This document shows positions 40,075-51,365 of a DNA stretch of 64,000 nucleotides, piece by piece. The number at the start of each line of letters is the position of its first letter. Position 1 is the stretch's first letter. Position numbers and translations under genes: made by a program. This DNA is from PNOJ01 sp016706845. Its GTDB lineage: Bacteria; Krumholzibacteriota; Krumholzibacteriia; LZORAL124-64-63. The notes beneath the pieces are model-generated. The model was given only the letters and a program-made list of their open reading frames with translations. It had not been told where the DNA came from and searched no databases. The stretch is from assembly GCA_016706845.1 (NCBI GenBank), contig JADJIV010000012.1:53492-117491 (forward strand), given 5' to 3'.

Positions 40075-40506
40075 TCAAGACGCGCGGCCCGGTCCCCGGC
40101 CCTCGCCGAAGACGATTCCGATCTCGCGCAGGGCGTTCTCGGGCGAATCCGAGGCGTGAACGGCGTTCTGGGACAGGGACGCCCCGTACAGGTCGCGCAG
40201 GGTGCCGCAGGCGGCGTCGCGGGGGTTCGTGGCCCCGACCAGCTCGCGCAGCTTGACCACGGCCTGGTCGCGCTCCAGGTGGATCGCCACCACCGGCCCG
40301 GACGCGATGTAGTCCACCAGCTCCGGGAAGAACGGCCGCTCGCGGTGGACGGCGTAGAACTCCTCGACCGCGGCGCGGCTGAGGCTCTTGAGCGCCAGGT
40401 TGCGGATGCGGAAGCCCGCCCGCTGCACGTGGGCCAGGATCGCGCCGACCTGCTGGGTCTCGGCGGCGACGATCTCCGGCTTGATCATCATGTAGGTCTG
40501 CTCCAA
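40075..40506 (-). CDS. ndk: Nucleoside diphosphate kinase
   Basis: Transfers phosphate between nucleoside tri- and diphosphates through a phosphohistidine. The TTG at 40506 (AAAGGACG upstream) begins EQTYMMIKPEIV; an in-frame ATG a few codons later would cut the first strand. The active histidine is in LSQNAVHASDSPENA, where most enzymes have HGSDS. 143 residues, intact. Confidence 0.95.
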   Translation of the reverse strand: MEQTYMMIKPEIVAAETQQVGAILAHVQRAGFRIRNLALKSLSRAAVEEFYAVHRERPFFPELVDYIASGPVVAIHLERDQAVVKLRELVGATNPRDAACGTLRDLYGASLSQNAVHASDSPENALREIGIVFGEGRGPGRAS

Positions 40507-40531
40507 CTCATCGTCCTTTCGACGGTCCGGT

Positions 40532-41410
40532 TCAACGCTTCCAGATCTGCTGCAGCAGCGGCACCACGTCCGCCGGGCGGTCGGCGACCGGGATGCCGGC
40601 CGACTCGAGCGCCTTCTTCTTCTCGGCCGCCGTGCCGGCGCCGCCGGACACGATGGCGCCGGCGTGGCCCATCCGCTTGCCGGGGGGCGCGGTGCGGCCG
40701 GCGATGAACGAGACGACGGGGATCTTCATGTTCGCCTTCACGAAGTCGGCGGCCCGCTCCTCGGCGTCGCCGCCGATCTCCCCGATCATCACCAGGGCCT
40801 GCGTCGCGGGGTCGGCGTGGAACGCCTGCAGGGCGTCCATGAAGTTCGTGCCGATGACCGGGTCGCCGCCGATGCCCAGGCACGTCGTCTGTCCCAGGCC
40901 CGCGCGGGTCAGGGCGTCGACGACCTCGTAGGTCAGCGTCCCGCTGCGGGAGATCAGGCCGACCGGCCCGGGCGCCACGATGTTGGTGGGCATGATGCCG
41001 AGCTTGGCCTTCTGCCCGGGGTTGATGAAGCCGGGGCAGTTGGGGCCGACCAGGCGCACGCCGCGTTCGGCGAGGTAGGGCATGACCTTGACCATGTCCA
41101 GGGTCGGCACGCCCTCGGTGATGCAGACCACGAGCTTGCAGCCGGCGTCGGCCGCCTCGAAGACGGCGCCGGCGGCGCCGGCCGGGGGCACGAAGATGAC
41201 CGAGGCCTCGGCGCCCGTGGCGGCGACCGCGTCCTTGACCGTGTCGAAGACCGGCACCTTCCCCTCGAAGGTCTGGCCGCCGCGGCCCGGCGTGACGCCC
41301 GCCACGATGTTGGTGCCGTAGCCGAGCATGGACTTCGCGTGGAAGCTCCCGTCGCGGCCGGTGATGCCCTGGATCAGGATCTTCGTCTTGTCCGTGCAGA
41401 AAATCGCCAT
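40532..41410 (-). CDS. sucD: Succinyl-CoA synthetase alpha subunit
   Basis: TCA-cycle enzyme; binds CoA and carries the phosphohistidine. ATG at 41410. ILIQGITGRDGSFHAKSML is the CoA-binding start, GVRLVGPNCPGFINP the middle, and KRMGHAGAIVSGGAGTA contains the active histidine. 292 residues, intact, just downstream of sucC. Confidence 0.97.
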   Translation of the reverse strand: MAIFCTDKTKILIQGITGRDGSFHAKSMLGYGTNIVAGVTPGRGGQTFEGKVPVFDTVKDAVAATGAEASVIFVPPAGAAGAVFEAADAGCKLVVCITEGVPTLDMVKVMPYLAERGVRLVGPNCPGFINPGQKAKLGIMPTNIVAPGPVGLISRSGTLTYEVVDALTRAGLGQTTCLGIGGDPVIGTNFMDALQAFHADPATQALVMIGEIGGDAEERAADFVKANMKIPVVSFIAGRTAPPGKRMGHAGAIVSGGAGTAAEKKKALESAGIPVADRPADVVPLLQQIWKR

Positions 41411-41452
41411 GATTCGCTCCTGTTCTGGTGGCCGGCGGCCGTTCGTTGCGTG

Positions 41453-42586
41453 CTACTTGCCGGCGAGTTCGAGGGCCTTCTGCACGGCTTCGTCCATGGT
41501 GGCTGCCGGGACCAGGTCGGTCTTCTTCAGCAGTTCGCGGGCCTCCGCCTCGTTCGTGCCGGTCAGGCGCACCACGATGGGCACCTTGATCTCCATGCGC
41601 TCGGTGGCGGCGATGATCCCGCGGGCGACGTCGTCGCAGCGCGTGATGCCGCCGAAGATGTTGAACAGGATCACCTCGACGTTCGGGTCGCCCAGGATGA
41701 TGCGCAGGGCGTTGACGACCTTGTCCGGGTTGGAGCTGCCGCCGATGTCCAGGAAGTTGGCGGGGCGGCCGCCGTAGTACTGCACGAGGTCCATGGTCGC
41801 CATCGCCAGGCCGGCGCCGTTGACCAGGCAGCCCACGTTGCCGTCGAGCTTCACGAAGGAGAGGTCGGCCTCGCGGGCCATGCGCTCGCTGGGGTTCTCC
41901 TCGTCCAGGTCGCGCAGCGCGGCGTAGCCCGGGTGACGGAAGAGCGCGTTGTCGTCCAGGTTGATCTTGGCGTCGATCGCCTTGCCGACGCCCTGGTCGG
42001 TGAAGATGAAGGGGTTGATCTCGGCCAGGCTGGCGTCGGCGGCCAGGAAGGCCTTGTAGAGCTTCTGCATGGCGTCGGCGAGCTGGCGCGCCCGCTTGAC
42101 GTCCGGGTCCAGCCGCAGGGCCACGGCCATGGCCTCGTGGTCGAGCAGGCCGAAGCGCGGGTCGATGGCGTGCTTGAGGATGGCCTCGGGCTTCTCGACG
42201 GCCACCTTCTCGATCTCCACGCCGCCCTCGGCGCTGGCCATCAGCAGCACGCGCCGGCTGGCGCGGTCCACGAGCATCCCGAGGTAGAACTCCGCGGCGA
42301 TGGTCTCGGCCGGGGTCACCAGCACCTTGCGCACCGTGTGCCCCTTGATGTCCATGCCCAGGATGTTGCCCGCGTGCGTGCGGACGTCGTCCTCGGTCTT
42401 GCAGAACTTGACCCCGCCCGCCTTGCCGCGGCCGCCGGCCAGGACCTGCGACTTGACCATCACCGGCAGCCCGTGCGTGCGCGCGAGCGACAGGGCCTCC
42501 TCGACGGTCGTGGCGATCCCGCCCGGCGGCACCGTCAGGCCCGCGTCGCGGAAGATGTCCTTCGCCTGGTACTCGTGGATGTTCAC
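41453..42586 (-). CDS. sucC: Succinyl-CoA synthetase beta subunit
   Basis: ATP-grasp subunit that pairs with SucD. The GTG at 42586 follows GGAGGTCGATCA and gives NIHEYQAKDIFRDAG. KSQVLAGGRGKAGGV is the nucleotide loop, LAEINPFIF and NGAGLAMATMDLVQ are family hallmarks, and the CoA-side FNIFGGITRCDDVA follows. 377 residues, intact. Forms an operon with sucD. Confidence 0.97.
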   Translation of the reverse strand: MNIHEYQAKDIFRDAGLTVPPGGIATTVEEALSLARTHGLPVMVKSQVLAGGRGKAGGVKFCKTEDDVRTHAGNILGMDIKGHTVRKVLVTPAETIAAEFYLGMLVDRASRRVLLMASAEGGVEIEKVAVEKPEAILKHAIDPRFGLLDHEAMAVALRLDPDVKRARQLADAMQKLYKAFLAADASLAEINPFIFTDQGVGKAIDAKINLDDNALFRHPGYAALRDLDEENPSERMAREADLSFVKLDGNVGCLVNGAGLAMATMDLVQYYGGRPANFLDIGGSSNPDKVVNALRIILGDPNVEVILFNIFGGITRCDDVARGIIAATERMEIKVPIVVRLTGTNEAEARELLKKTDLVPAATMDEAVQKALELAGK

Positions 42587-42629
42587 TGATCGACCTCCGG
42601 CTGTGAATCTGGAACAGCGGGCTCGGCGC

Positions 42630-42659
42630 AAAAGGGGGGAGGACGCTGGTCCTCCCCCC
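42630..42659 (-). terminator. Intrinsic terminator after the GTPase gene
   Basis: An 11-base perfect stem (GGGGGGAGGAC / GTCCTCCCCCC) with a GCTG loop lies 11 bp past the stop at 42670, followed on the minus strand by TTTTGCG. It would separate the GTPase gene from sucCD. Confidence 0.82.
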
Positions 42660-42669
42660 CTGCGGCGCG

Positions 42670-43986
42670 CTACGCGGTGAACTTGCGCAGGACGTCGGCC
42701 AGGTCGGGCTTGCCGATCTCCTGCAGGTCGTAGCCGACGCGGCACGTCGGCTTGCGGATCTTCACGATGCGGTTCAGGTCGATGGGCGTGCCGATGACCA
42801 CCGCGTCGCACTCGACCGCGTTGATCGTCGCCTCGAGATCGCGGACCTGCTCCGCGCCGTAGCCCATGGCCGGCAGCAGCGAACCGATCTCCGGGTAGAT
42901 CGCGAAGGTCTCCGCGAGCTTGCCCTTCACCCAGGGGCGCGGGTCCACGAGGTCGGCCGCGCCGGCGCGCATGGCCGCGATCACGCCCGCGCCGTAGGTC
43001 ATGCCGCCGTGGGTCAGGGTCGGCCCGTCCTCGACCACCAGCACGCGCTTGTCGCGGATCAGCTCCGGGTGGTCGATGGTCAGCGGCGAGGCCGCCTCGA
43101 TGATCACGCAGTCCGGGTTGATGCTGCGCACGTTCTGGCGCACGGTCTCGATGTTCTCGAACTCGGCCTCGACGACCTTGTTGATGACCACGACGTCGGC
43201 CAGGCGGATGTTGGTCTCGCCGGGGTAGTACGTCAGCTCGTGGCCGGGGCGGTGCGGGTCGGCGACCACCACCAGCAGGTCGGGCTTGTAGAAGGGCGTG
43301 TCGTTGTTGCCGCCGTCCCAGAGGATGACGTCGGCCTCCTTCTCGGCCGCGCGCAGGATCTTCTCGTAGTCCACGCCGGCGTAGATCACGCTGCCGCGCG
43401 CGACGTGGGGCTCGTACTCCTCCATCTCCTCGATGGTGCAGTCGTGCTTCTTGAGGTCCTCCAGGGTCGCGAAGCGCTGGACGGCCTGCTTCTCGAGGTC
43501 GCCGTAGGGCATCGGGTGGCGCACCGAGACGACCTTCTTGCCGGCCGCTTCCAGGATCTCGGCGATCCGGCGCGTGGTCTGGCTCTTGCCGCAGCCGGTG
43601 CGCACCGCGCACACGGCGATGACGGGCTTGCTGCTCGGCAGCTGCGTGAGGCGCTCGCCCAGGAGCTTGAAGTCGGCGCCGCAGGAGTTCACCAGCGCCG
43701 CCTTGTGCATGACGTCCTCGTGGGCCACGTCGCTGTAGGAGAACACGCAGCACTCGACGCCGTGCTCGGCGATCAGGTCCGGCAGCTCGGCCTCGGCGTG
43801 GATGGGGATGCCCTGCGGGTAGAGGCGCCCCGCCAGCGCGGCGGGGTAGCGGCGTCCGTCGATGTCGGGGATCTGGGCGGCGGTGAACGCCACCACCTCG
43901 TACCTCTCGTCGTCGCGGAAGACGCAGTTGAAGTTGTGGAAGTCGCGTCCGGCGGCGCCGATGATGACGATCTTCTCCCTGCTCAT
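42670..43986 (-). CDS. Cyclic-2,3-diphosphoglycerate-synthetase-like GTPase
   Basis: P-loop protein of the family named after archaeal cyclic 2,3-diphosphoglycerate synthetase; what the bacterial members do is not established. ATG at 43986. A Rossmann-like start (IVIIGAAGRDFHNFNCVFRD) is followed at about residue 130 by the P-loop VCAVRTGCGKSQTTRRI, then VILWDGGNNDTPFYKPDLLV, PGETNIRLADVVVINKV and GGMTYGAGVIAA. 438 residues, intact, single gene flanked by a terminator. If functional it may bind GTP or ATP and act on a small phosphorylated substrate; no direct evidence here. Confidence 0.82.
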   Translation of the reverse strand: MSREKIVIIGAAGRDFHNFNCVFRDDERYEVVAFTAAQIPDIDGRRYPAALAGRLYPQGIPIHAEAELPDLIAEHGVECCVFSYSDVAHEDVMHKAALVNSCGADFKLLGERLTQLPSSKPVIAVCAVRTGCGKSQTTRRIAEILEAAGKKVVSVRHPMPYGDLEKQAVQRFATLEDLKKHDCTIEEMEEYEPHVARGSVIYAGVDYEKILRAAEKEADVILWDGGNNDTPFYKPDLLVVVADPHRPGHELTYYPGETNIRLADVVVINKVVEAEFENIETVRQNVRSINPDCVIIEAASPLTIDHPELIRDKRVLVVEDGPTLTHGGMTYGAGVIAAMRAGAADLVDPRPWVKGKLAETFAIYPEIGSLLPAMGYGAEQVRDLEATINAVECDAVVIGTPIDLNRIVKIRKPTCRVGYDLQEIGKPDLADVLRKFTA

Positions 43987-44066
43987 GTCAGCCTCTTTTA
44001 TGTGAACGTGTGCGCGTGCCACGAACCCTCCCCTTGCCGCTGCGCAAGGCGGCGGCCGTCACCGGC

Positions 44067-45528
44067 TCAGGGGAGACGCTTCACGGCGGCGATGATGGCG
44101 GTCGTGGAACGGCCCGCACGCATGGACACGCGCACGACCTCGCCCCCCCAGCCCCGCACTTCAGCGGCGCCGACGATGTCCGTCTCGGCGTACTCGGCGC
44201 CCTTGACCAGGACGTCCGGCCGCGCCAGCAGGATCGTCTCCAGGGGCGTCGGCTCGCCAAAGATGGTCAGCGCACCGACGGGGCGCAAGTGGGCCAGGAC
44301 GGCCAGGCGGTCGGACAAAGGGACCAGGGGGCGTTCGGGGCCTTTCAGGGCGCTGACCGAGGCGTCGTCGTTGACCGCCACCAGCAGCACGTCGCCGAGC
44401 GCCGCCGCCTCCGCCAGGTACTCGACGTGGCCGCGGTGCAGCAGGTCGAAGCAGCCGTTGGTGAAGACGAGACGGCGGCCGTCGCGCCGCAGATCAGCGG
44501 CCCAGGCGGCCAGGTCCGCCCGGGACACCACCGGCGCGGGGGCGGTCGGGGCGTCGGGGGCATTGCCCACCGCTTCGCGGATCTGGGCGGCGGTGATCGT
44601 GGCGGTGCCCAGTTCCCGCACGGCCAGGCCGGCGGCGTGGTTGGCGAGGTTGGCGGCGTCCAGGTAGGTCGCCCCGGCGGCCAGCGCCGCGGTGTACACG
44701 GCGATGACCGTGTCGCCGGCGCCGGTGACGTCGAAGACCTCGCGCGCCTCGGTCGGCAGGTGGTGCTCGGCGCCGCCGCGCTCGAACAGGGCCATGCCGT
44801 GCTCGCCCCGCGTGATCAGGACGCAGGCGGCGTCGGTGCGGGCGAGCAGCTCGGCGCCGGCCAGGCGCAGCCCGTCCAGGTCGTGGATCGCGATGCCGGT
44901 GGCCTGGCCGGCTTCCTTCTGGTTCGGCGTGAGGGACGCAGCCGCGGTACTGGGTGTAGTCGCCGCGCTTGGGGTCGACCACCACCGGCACGCCGGCGGC
45001 CGCGCCGCCGTCCAGGACCTCCCGCAGCAGTCCGTCGGCCAGCACACCCTTGCCGTAGTCCGACAGCACGATCCCGTCGAACGGGCCCAGCCGTCGGACG
45101 CTCCCGGCCAGGTCCGCGAGGGCGTCCGGCTCCAGCGGCTCGTCCGACTCGACGTCGGCGCGCACGACCTGCTGGCTGTGGGCGATGATGCGGGTCTTGA
45201 GCGTGGTGCGGCGGCCGGCCAGGCGCAGCAGGCCTTCGTCGGAGATGCCCGCCTCGGCCAGCAGCGCGGCAAGCCGGCGCGCGGTCGCCCCGATCCCGGC
45301 GACCGCCACCAGCGTCACGTCGGCCCCGAGGGCGCGCATGTTGGCGGCGACGTTGGCCGCGCCGCCCAGCTTGTCCGTCTCGCGGCGCAGGCGCACCACC
45401 GGCACGGGCGCCTCGGGGCTGATGCGGTCCACCTCGCCCCAGAGGAAGCGGTCGAGCATGGCGTCGCCGACGACCGCCAGGCGCAGTCCGGCGATCCGGT
45501 CGAGGATGGCGAGGCTGCGGGCGGGCAT
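44067..45528 (-). CDS. hldE: Bifunctional heptose-7-phosphate kinase / heptose-1-phosphate adenylyltransferase (frameshifted)
   Basis: Two steps toward ADP-heptose for lipopolysaccharide core. ATG at 45528. The N-terminal PfkB-type kinase shows LGGAANVAANMRALGADV and, after a one-base shift near 44940 (to read AASLTPNQKEAGQATG), the catalytic FDVTGAGDTVIAVY. The C-terminal nucleotidyltransferase starts LVFTNGCFDLLHRGHVEYL (HxGH motif) and includes LKGPERPLVPLSDRLAVL and VLVKGAEYAETDIVGA. About 486 residues joined, the size of fused HldE. Presence implies heptose-containing LPS. Confidence 0.92.
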
Positions 45529-45673
45529 GTCGGCTCCAGGGAGGGGGGAAACGGCGTCGGTTCGCGTACGCAAGCTACCACCACGGCCCGGCGGCGTCAA
45601 CGGCACTGGATCCCCGCGCGGTCGTGCGCTATGATGCGATGGTCAACGACACCACCGATACGGAGGCACGACC

Positions 45674-45991
45674 TTGGAGAAGAACCAGCCGGCGCCGGCG
45701 CAGCAGCTCAGCGTGGAGCTTGACCCCGACGTCGCCCACGGCACCTACACGAACCTGGCCCTGATCACCCACAGCCCGAGCGAGTTCGTCGTGGACTTCG
45801 CCCGCATGATGCCGGGCCTGCCCAAGGCCAAGATCCACGCCCGGATGATCATGACGCCGCAGAACGCCAAGGGGCTGCTCAAGACGCTCGAGGCGAACAT
45901 CAGGCGGTACGAGGAAACCCACGGCGAGATCAAGCTGCCCGGTCTGCCCGGCAAGGATCTCGGCTTCCACTCCACCGACAGCCGCAACTGA
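45674..45991 (+). CDS. DUF3467-family protein
   Basis: Small conserved protein of unknown function. The TTG at 45674 has CGGAGG upstream with good spacing. The body matches the DUF3467 pattern: GTYTNLALITHSPSEFVVDF, then PKAKIHARMIMTPQNAKGLL and LEANIRRYEETHG. 105 residues, intact. It is the only plus-strand gene in its surroundings, convergent with the ABC permease 20 bp away. Confidence 0.85.
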   Translation: MEKNQPAPAQQLSVELDPDVAHGTYTNLALITHSPSEFVVDFARMMPGLPKAKIHARMIMTPQNAKGLLKTLEANIRRYEETHGEIKLPGLPGKDLGFHSTDSRN

Positions 45992-46011
45992 GGTCGGAGT
46001 CCCCCAGCGAC

Positions 46012-47206
46012 TCAGTCGACCAGCCGCCGGAAGCGCGCCGCCGCCAGCGCGAGCAGGGCCGCGAGCATCCCCGCCAGGGCGGCCAGGTGGCCGGCGTTCC
46101 CGGCGAGGCCCCAGCCGCGCCCGATCATGTTGTGGAAGACCGTCACCGCCTGGCCCGTGGGCAGGGCCAGGGCGATCTTCTGCATGAAGCCCGGCACCAC
46201 TTCCAGCGGCCACCAGAGGCCGCCCAGGGATGCCAGCAGCATCGAGGCGGTCATGCCCAGGCCGTCGGCCTGGCCCGGCGTGCGGCAGAACGTCGCCACG
46301 CAGAGGGCCAGCGCCGAGCTGACGGCGGTGAACAGCACCATCGTCAGGACCAGCGCGCCGGGGCTGCCGCCGTAGTCCATCCCCGGCAGCAGCAGGTTCA
46401 GGCCCAGCAGGACGGCCGCCTGGGCCAGGCCCACGACCAGCGGCCCCAGGAACAGGCCCGTCGCCAGCAGCCACGGCGAGGCGGCCGCCAGGCGCAGGCG
46501 CCGCAGCGTGCCGTTGCGACGCTCGGTCACGACGTCGCGCACGCTCATCAGCATGAACATCATCACGAACATGAGGGTGTAGCTGGGACCGGTGTGCTGG
46601 AATCCGCTGGTGAAGCCGGCCAGGGCGCTCGGCTGCGGCTCGCCGCCCAGCCGGCCGAGGGTGCGGACCTCCAGCGTGATGCGCGGGTCCCGCCAGAGCG
46701 CGTCGAACCTCGCCTCGTTGAACCCGGCCGCGGCGCGGCGGCCGGCGAACAGGTACTCCAGGCGCAGCACGGCCTCCTCCAGGTCCGTGCGCGCGGCCTG
46801 GGCCGAAGCGCGGTCGGGATCGTAGGCCAGCGCGAGCGTGGCCGTCCGGCCCAGGGCCAGGTCCGCATCGAAGGCGGGCGGGATGTGCAGCGACGCCGTG
46901 CGACTCCCGGCGTCGACGAGAGAGCGGGCCAGGTCCCAGGAGCCCGCGCTGTCGGCCACGACGACGCGGTAGCTCTCATGGCCGCCGAGGGCCGCGATCA
47001 GGTCGCCCGATGCCGGCCCCCGGGACTCGTCGTAGACCGTCAGTTCCGGCGCCTCCGCGCGGGCCTGTGTTCATGTCGCCGAACATCATCCCCATCAGCA
47101 CCGTGAACATCAGCGGCATGCCGAAGAGCCAGAAGAGGCTCGCCCGGTCGGCCGCGACCTGCCGCACGTGCAGGGCCACCAGGGCCCGGATCACCCCCGT
47201 GTTCAC
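46012..47206 (-). CDS. ABC-2-type exporter permease, second subunit (frameshifted)
   Basis: Membrane subunit of an export ABC system. A GTG overlapping the first permease stop gives IRALVALHVRQVAADRASLF and LFGMPLMFTVLMGMMFG, the first helix. The frame then slips one base near 47065 and resumes as ARAEAPELTVYDESRGPASG, a periplasmic domain, and five C-terminal helices (SYTLMFVMMFMLMSVRD, LATGLFLGPLVVGLAQAAVL and others) with the TERRNGTLRRLRLAAAS elbow-helix signature. About 398 residues joined. Third gene of ATPase, permease, permease. Confidence 0.85.
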
Positions 47207-48522
47207 AGCAGACCCGCCTTTCCGCCCCGGCGCTGGTAGATCGCCACGGCGACCGCCAGCATCACCGCAGCGATCCCGAACAGGACGGCGACGCGCGGCA
47301 GGATCTCGCCCACGCCGCGGCCGTGCACGACGATGTCGTTGAACGTGCGGTTGGCCCAGTAGTTGGGCGTGAAGCGGCCCGCCGCCTGCAGCACCGCCGG
47401 CATCTGGTCGACGTTGATGAAGTTGCCGCCGACCATCGCCAGGAACAGCGTGATGCCCGTGGAGATGCTGCCCATCTGCTTCTCGTTCGAGGTCAGCAGC
47501 GCCAGAGGCAGGAACAGCGAGGCCAGCATCGCGCTGGTGGCGACCGCGGCCAGGGGCAGGGCCAGGGGATCCGTGCCGAGGTTCATCCGGAACAGCAGCT
47601 TCCCCGCCGCGAAGAGCACGGCCAGCTGCAGCAGCCCGTTGAGCATGGCGAAGAGCCACTTGCCGACCAGCAGGTCGGAACTGCCGAGCGGGGCGACGAG
47701 CAGCCGCCGCAGCGTGCCGCCCGCGCGCTCGCGGTGCAGGTCGCCGGCGGCGGCGGCGGCGGCGAACATCAGGAAGAAGATCCCCATCCCCGGCAGGATG
47801 TAGTCGAACATGTTGGTCGAGGGGCCGACGCCCTTCGCCTCCTGCCCGGTGCGGTCGACCACGGTCAGCGCCACGGCCGACGTCTCGAACGCGTCGTGCA
47901 GGGCCGCCTGGTGGTCGAGGATGGCCTCGAACTTCAGGCGCGCGGCCACGGCCTCCGCCGAACGGTCGCGGATGCGCCGCCAGATCGCGGCCAGCGAGTC
48001 GCCCTCCAGCAGGTCGCCGAAGGGATCGGGCTCGCCCGCGGCGGCGAATCCGTCGGCGGGCCAGGCCGCGACGTAGACGGCCTCGCCGCCCTGCAGCCGC
48101 ATCAGCATCCGGCGCAGGATCTGCTCGACGATGTCGGCCTGCAGCACGCTGCCCGGATCCTTCCAGACGCCGATCGCGACCCGCTCGGACGACAGCAGGT
48201 CCTGCAGGTCGGCCGGCAGCAGCACCGCGGCGCGGGCCTCCCCCTTGCGGACCAGGCGGTCGGCCTCGGCCGAGTCGCACCAGACCGGTGTGAAGAGTCC
48301 GCTCTCCCGCAACGCCCGCTCCAGCGGCTCCTTCAGCAGCGCCGGCGGGTCGCCGACCAGCGCCAGCGGGATGGCCTCGATCTCGGGCGCGCCGCCGCCG
48401 AAGCCGCCGAACGAGATGCCCAGCACCGCCGTCAGCATCAGCGGCAGCAGGAGCGTCACGACCACCGCCTGGCGGTCGGACCACCAGCGCCGGATGTCCT
48501 TGGTCACCAACACGCGCAGCAT
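47203..48522 (-). CDS. ABC-2-type exporter permease, first subunit
   Basis: Permease of a DrrB/YhhJ-like exporter. ATG at 48522. First helix QAVVVTLLLPLMLTAVLGIS, a large periplasmic domain to about residue 240, then ILPGMGIFFLMFAAAAAAGD, the HRERAGGTLRRLLVAPLGSS coupling segment and four more helices. 439 residues, intact. Overlaps the second permease by four bases. Confidence 0.92.
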   Translation of the reverse strand: MLRVLVTKDIRRWWSDRQAVVVTLLLPLMLTAVLGISFGGFGGGAPEIEAIPLALVGDPPALLKEPLERALRESGLFTPVWCDSAEADRLVRKGEARAAVLLPADLQDLLSSERVAIGVWKDPGSVLQADIVEQILRRMLMRLQGGEAVYVAAWPADGFAAAGEPDPFGDLLEGDSLAAIWRRIRDRSAEAVAARLKFEAILDHQAALHDAFETSAVALTVVDRTGQEAKGVGPSTNMFDYILPGMGIFFLMFAAAAAAGDLHRERAGGTLRRLLVAPLGSSDLLVGKWLFAMLNGLLQLAVLFAAGKLLFRMNLGTDPLALPLAAVATSAMLASLFLPLALLTSNEKQMGSISTGITLFLAMVGGNFINVDQMPAVLQAAGRFTPNYWANRTFNDIVVHGRGVGEILPRVAVLFGIAAVMLAVAVAIYQRRGGKAGLL

Positions 48523-48531
48523 GGCGGGCTC

Positions 48532-49457
<926 letters not shown>

Positions 49458-49461
<4 letters not shown>

Positions 49462-50369
49462 GAGTCGTCCTTTCGGGGCGGCTGCGTCTTCCAGCGACGG
49501 TGCACCCAGAACCAGTGGTCGGGATAGCGGCGGACGAACTCCGCCAGGCGGTCGGTGTGCGCCTGCGTCAGGGCGAGCACGGCCGACGCTTCGTCCTGCG
49601 TCGGGTCGGGCTCGATCACGGGCGTGACGTGCGCCACGTGGCGCCCGTCCGGCTGCCGCACCAGGAAGACCGGCACGATGGGGCAGCCCAATTTCCAGGC
49701 GAAGTACGCCAGACCGGGGGGCGTTGATGCGGGCGCGCCGAGGAATTCCACGAACACGCCGTCGCGGCCGGCATTGACGTCCGGCAGCATGGCCGCCGTG
49801 CCGCCGCCCCGCAGGAGCTTCACGAGCTGCCGCACCGAGCCGTCGGCGCGGATGGCCTGGACGCCCGAGCGGGCGCGGATCGCATTCTGGAGGCGGTCCA
49901 CGTGGGGGTTGCTCTGCTGGCGGACCACGACGTGCAGCGGGTAGCCGTGGGCCGTCAGCGCCGCGCCGAGCATTTCGAAGTTGCCGAAGTGGCCCGTGGT
50001 GAAGATGAAGCCGCGGCCCGACGCGCGCAGCGGCGCCAGCACGCCCGGGTCGTCCAGGTCCACCAACTCCCTGATCCGCTCCGGGGTCAGGTCGTCCATC
50101 ACCATGAATTCGAAGAGCGAGGTCGCGATCTGCCCATAGACGCGCCCGGCCACGTCACGCCGCCGGGCCTCGTCCCAGTCGGGGAACGCCTGGTGCAGCT
50201 GCGCGAGGACCACTTCGCGACGGTAACCCCAGACACGGCAGACCGCGTCGCCCAGGCGCCGGGCCGCGGCGGCGCGGCGGGTGGGCGAAAGCCGCCGCAC
50301 CGCCCCGCGCAGGGTGCAGAGCGCGGCGTATTCCAGTCGCCAGCGGGCGCGTTTCAACAGCGAGCGCAC
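49458..50369 (-). CDS. LpxL/HtrB-type lipid A acyltransferase
   Basis: Adds a secondary acyl chain to a lipid A precursor or related glycolipid at the inner membrane. GTG start at 50369. The HX4E motif is TGHFGNFEMLGAAL; AAMLPDVNAGRDGVFVEFLG and the C-terminal YPDHWFWVHRRWKT are family signatures. An amphipathic basic N-terminus (RSLLKRARWRLEYAAL) fits membrane attachment. 303 residues, intact; overlaps the ABC ATPase gene by four bases. Confidence 0.92.
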
Positions 50370-50411
50370 GGGTCCTCCGGGTACGGGACAGGGCGGGCGC
50401 TGCGCCCGTCC

Positions 50412-51325
50412 TCAAGGGATCCAGATCCTACGCGCCACCCGGCCCCCCGGCAACCTCACGATCAGACCGGCCATCTCCAGCGCGAGCAGGCCTTCCAGCC
50501 AGACCAGTTCGCTCCCGCCCAGCTGCGGCGCAGTTCCGACAGGCGCAGGCCGGTCAGGTCCAGGCGATCCCAGATCCAGCGGGCCGGCGACCCGGCCAGC
50601 GGCAGCCGGGAAACTTCGGCGAGGTCGGCGCCGGCGGGCCGCTGCCGCCCGAGCACGTCGATCACGTCGCGCGCCCCTTCGGCGAGGTGGGCGCCCTGCC
50701 GCAGCAGGTGGTGGCAGCCGCGGCAGCCGTCGTCGTCCACCGGACCGGGCACGGCGAACACCTCGCGGCCCTGGTTCAGCCCGTGGAAGGCGGTCTGCAG
50801 GGCACCGCTGCGCAGGGGCGCCTCGACCACGACGACGCCCAACGCCAGCCCCGAGATCAGCCGGTTGCGCCGCGGGAAGACGAAGGGCAGCGGCGCCACG
50901 CCGTCCTCGGCCTCGGTGACGGCGCACCCGCTCGCCTCGATGCGGCGGCGCAGGTCCACGTGGCGCGTCGGGTAGGTGCGGTCCACGCCGGTCGCCATGA
51001 CCGCGACGGTGAGCCCGCCGCCCGCGAGCGCGCCCTCGTGCGCCGCGGCGTCGATCCCCAGCGCCATCCCGCTCACGACGGTCCAGCCGGCGGCGGCCAG
51101 GTCGCGGGCCAGCCGGTGCGCGACGGCCCGGCCACGCTGGGAGGGGCGGCGCGTCCCGACCACGGCGACCGCCGGCGTCGCCAGCGCCGCCGGATCGCCG
51201 GTGCCGCGCACGAGAGCGGGAGGCACGTCGATGTTGCGCCAGAGTTCGGGCCAGCGGGGATCGTCGGGGGTCAGCGTCCAGACGGAGTCGGGCTCGGCGC
51301 GCGACGGCGCCCGTTCCACGCGCAT
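50412..51325 (-). CDS. dprA: DNA-processing protein DprA (frameshifted near 3' end)
   Basis: Loads RecA on incoming single-stranded DNA in natural transformation. ATG at 51325 with a start lacking the usual SAM domain (about 70 residues shorter at the N-terminus than long forms). The Rossmann core shows AVVGTRRPSQRGRAVAH, VSGMALGIDAAAHEGAL and FPRRNRLISGLALGVVVVEA. A one-base shift near 50522 leads to GGSELVWLEGLLALEMAGLI, the C-terminal winged-helix, ending ARRIWIP. About 304 residues joined. With ComEA elsewhere in the window it hints at competence. Confidence 0.9.
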
Positions 51326-51365
51326 GGAACGTCCTTCCCGGGAGGGAGCGGCGGGAGGCGGGACG

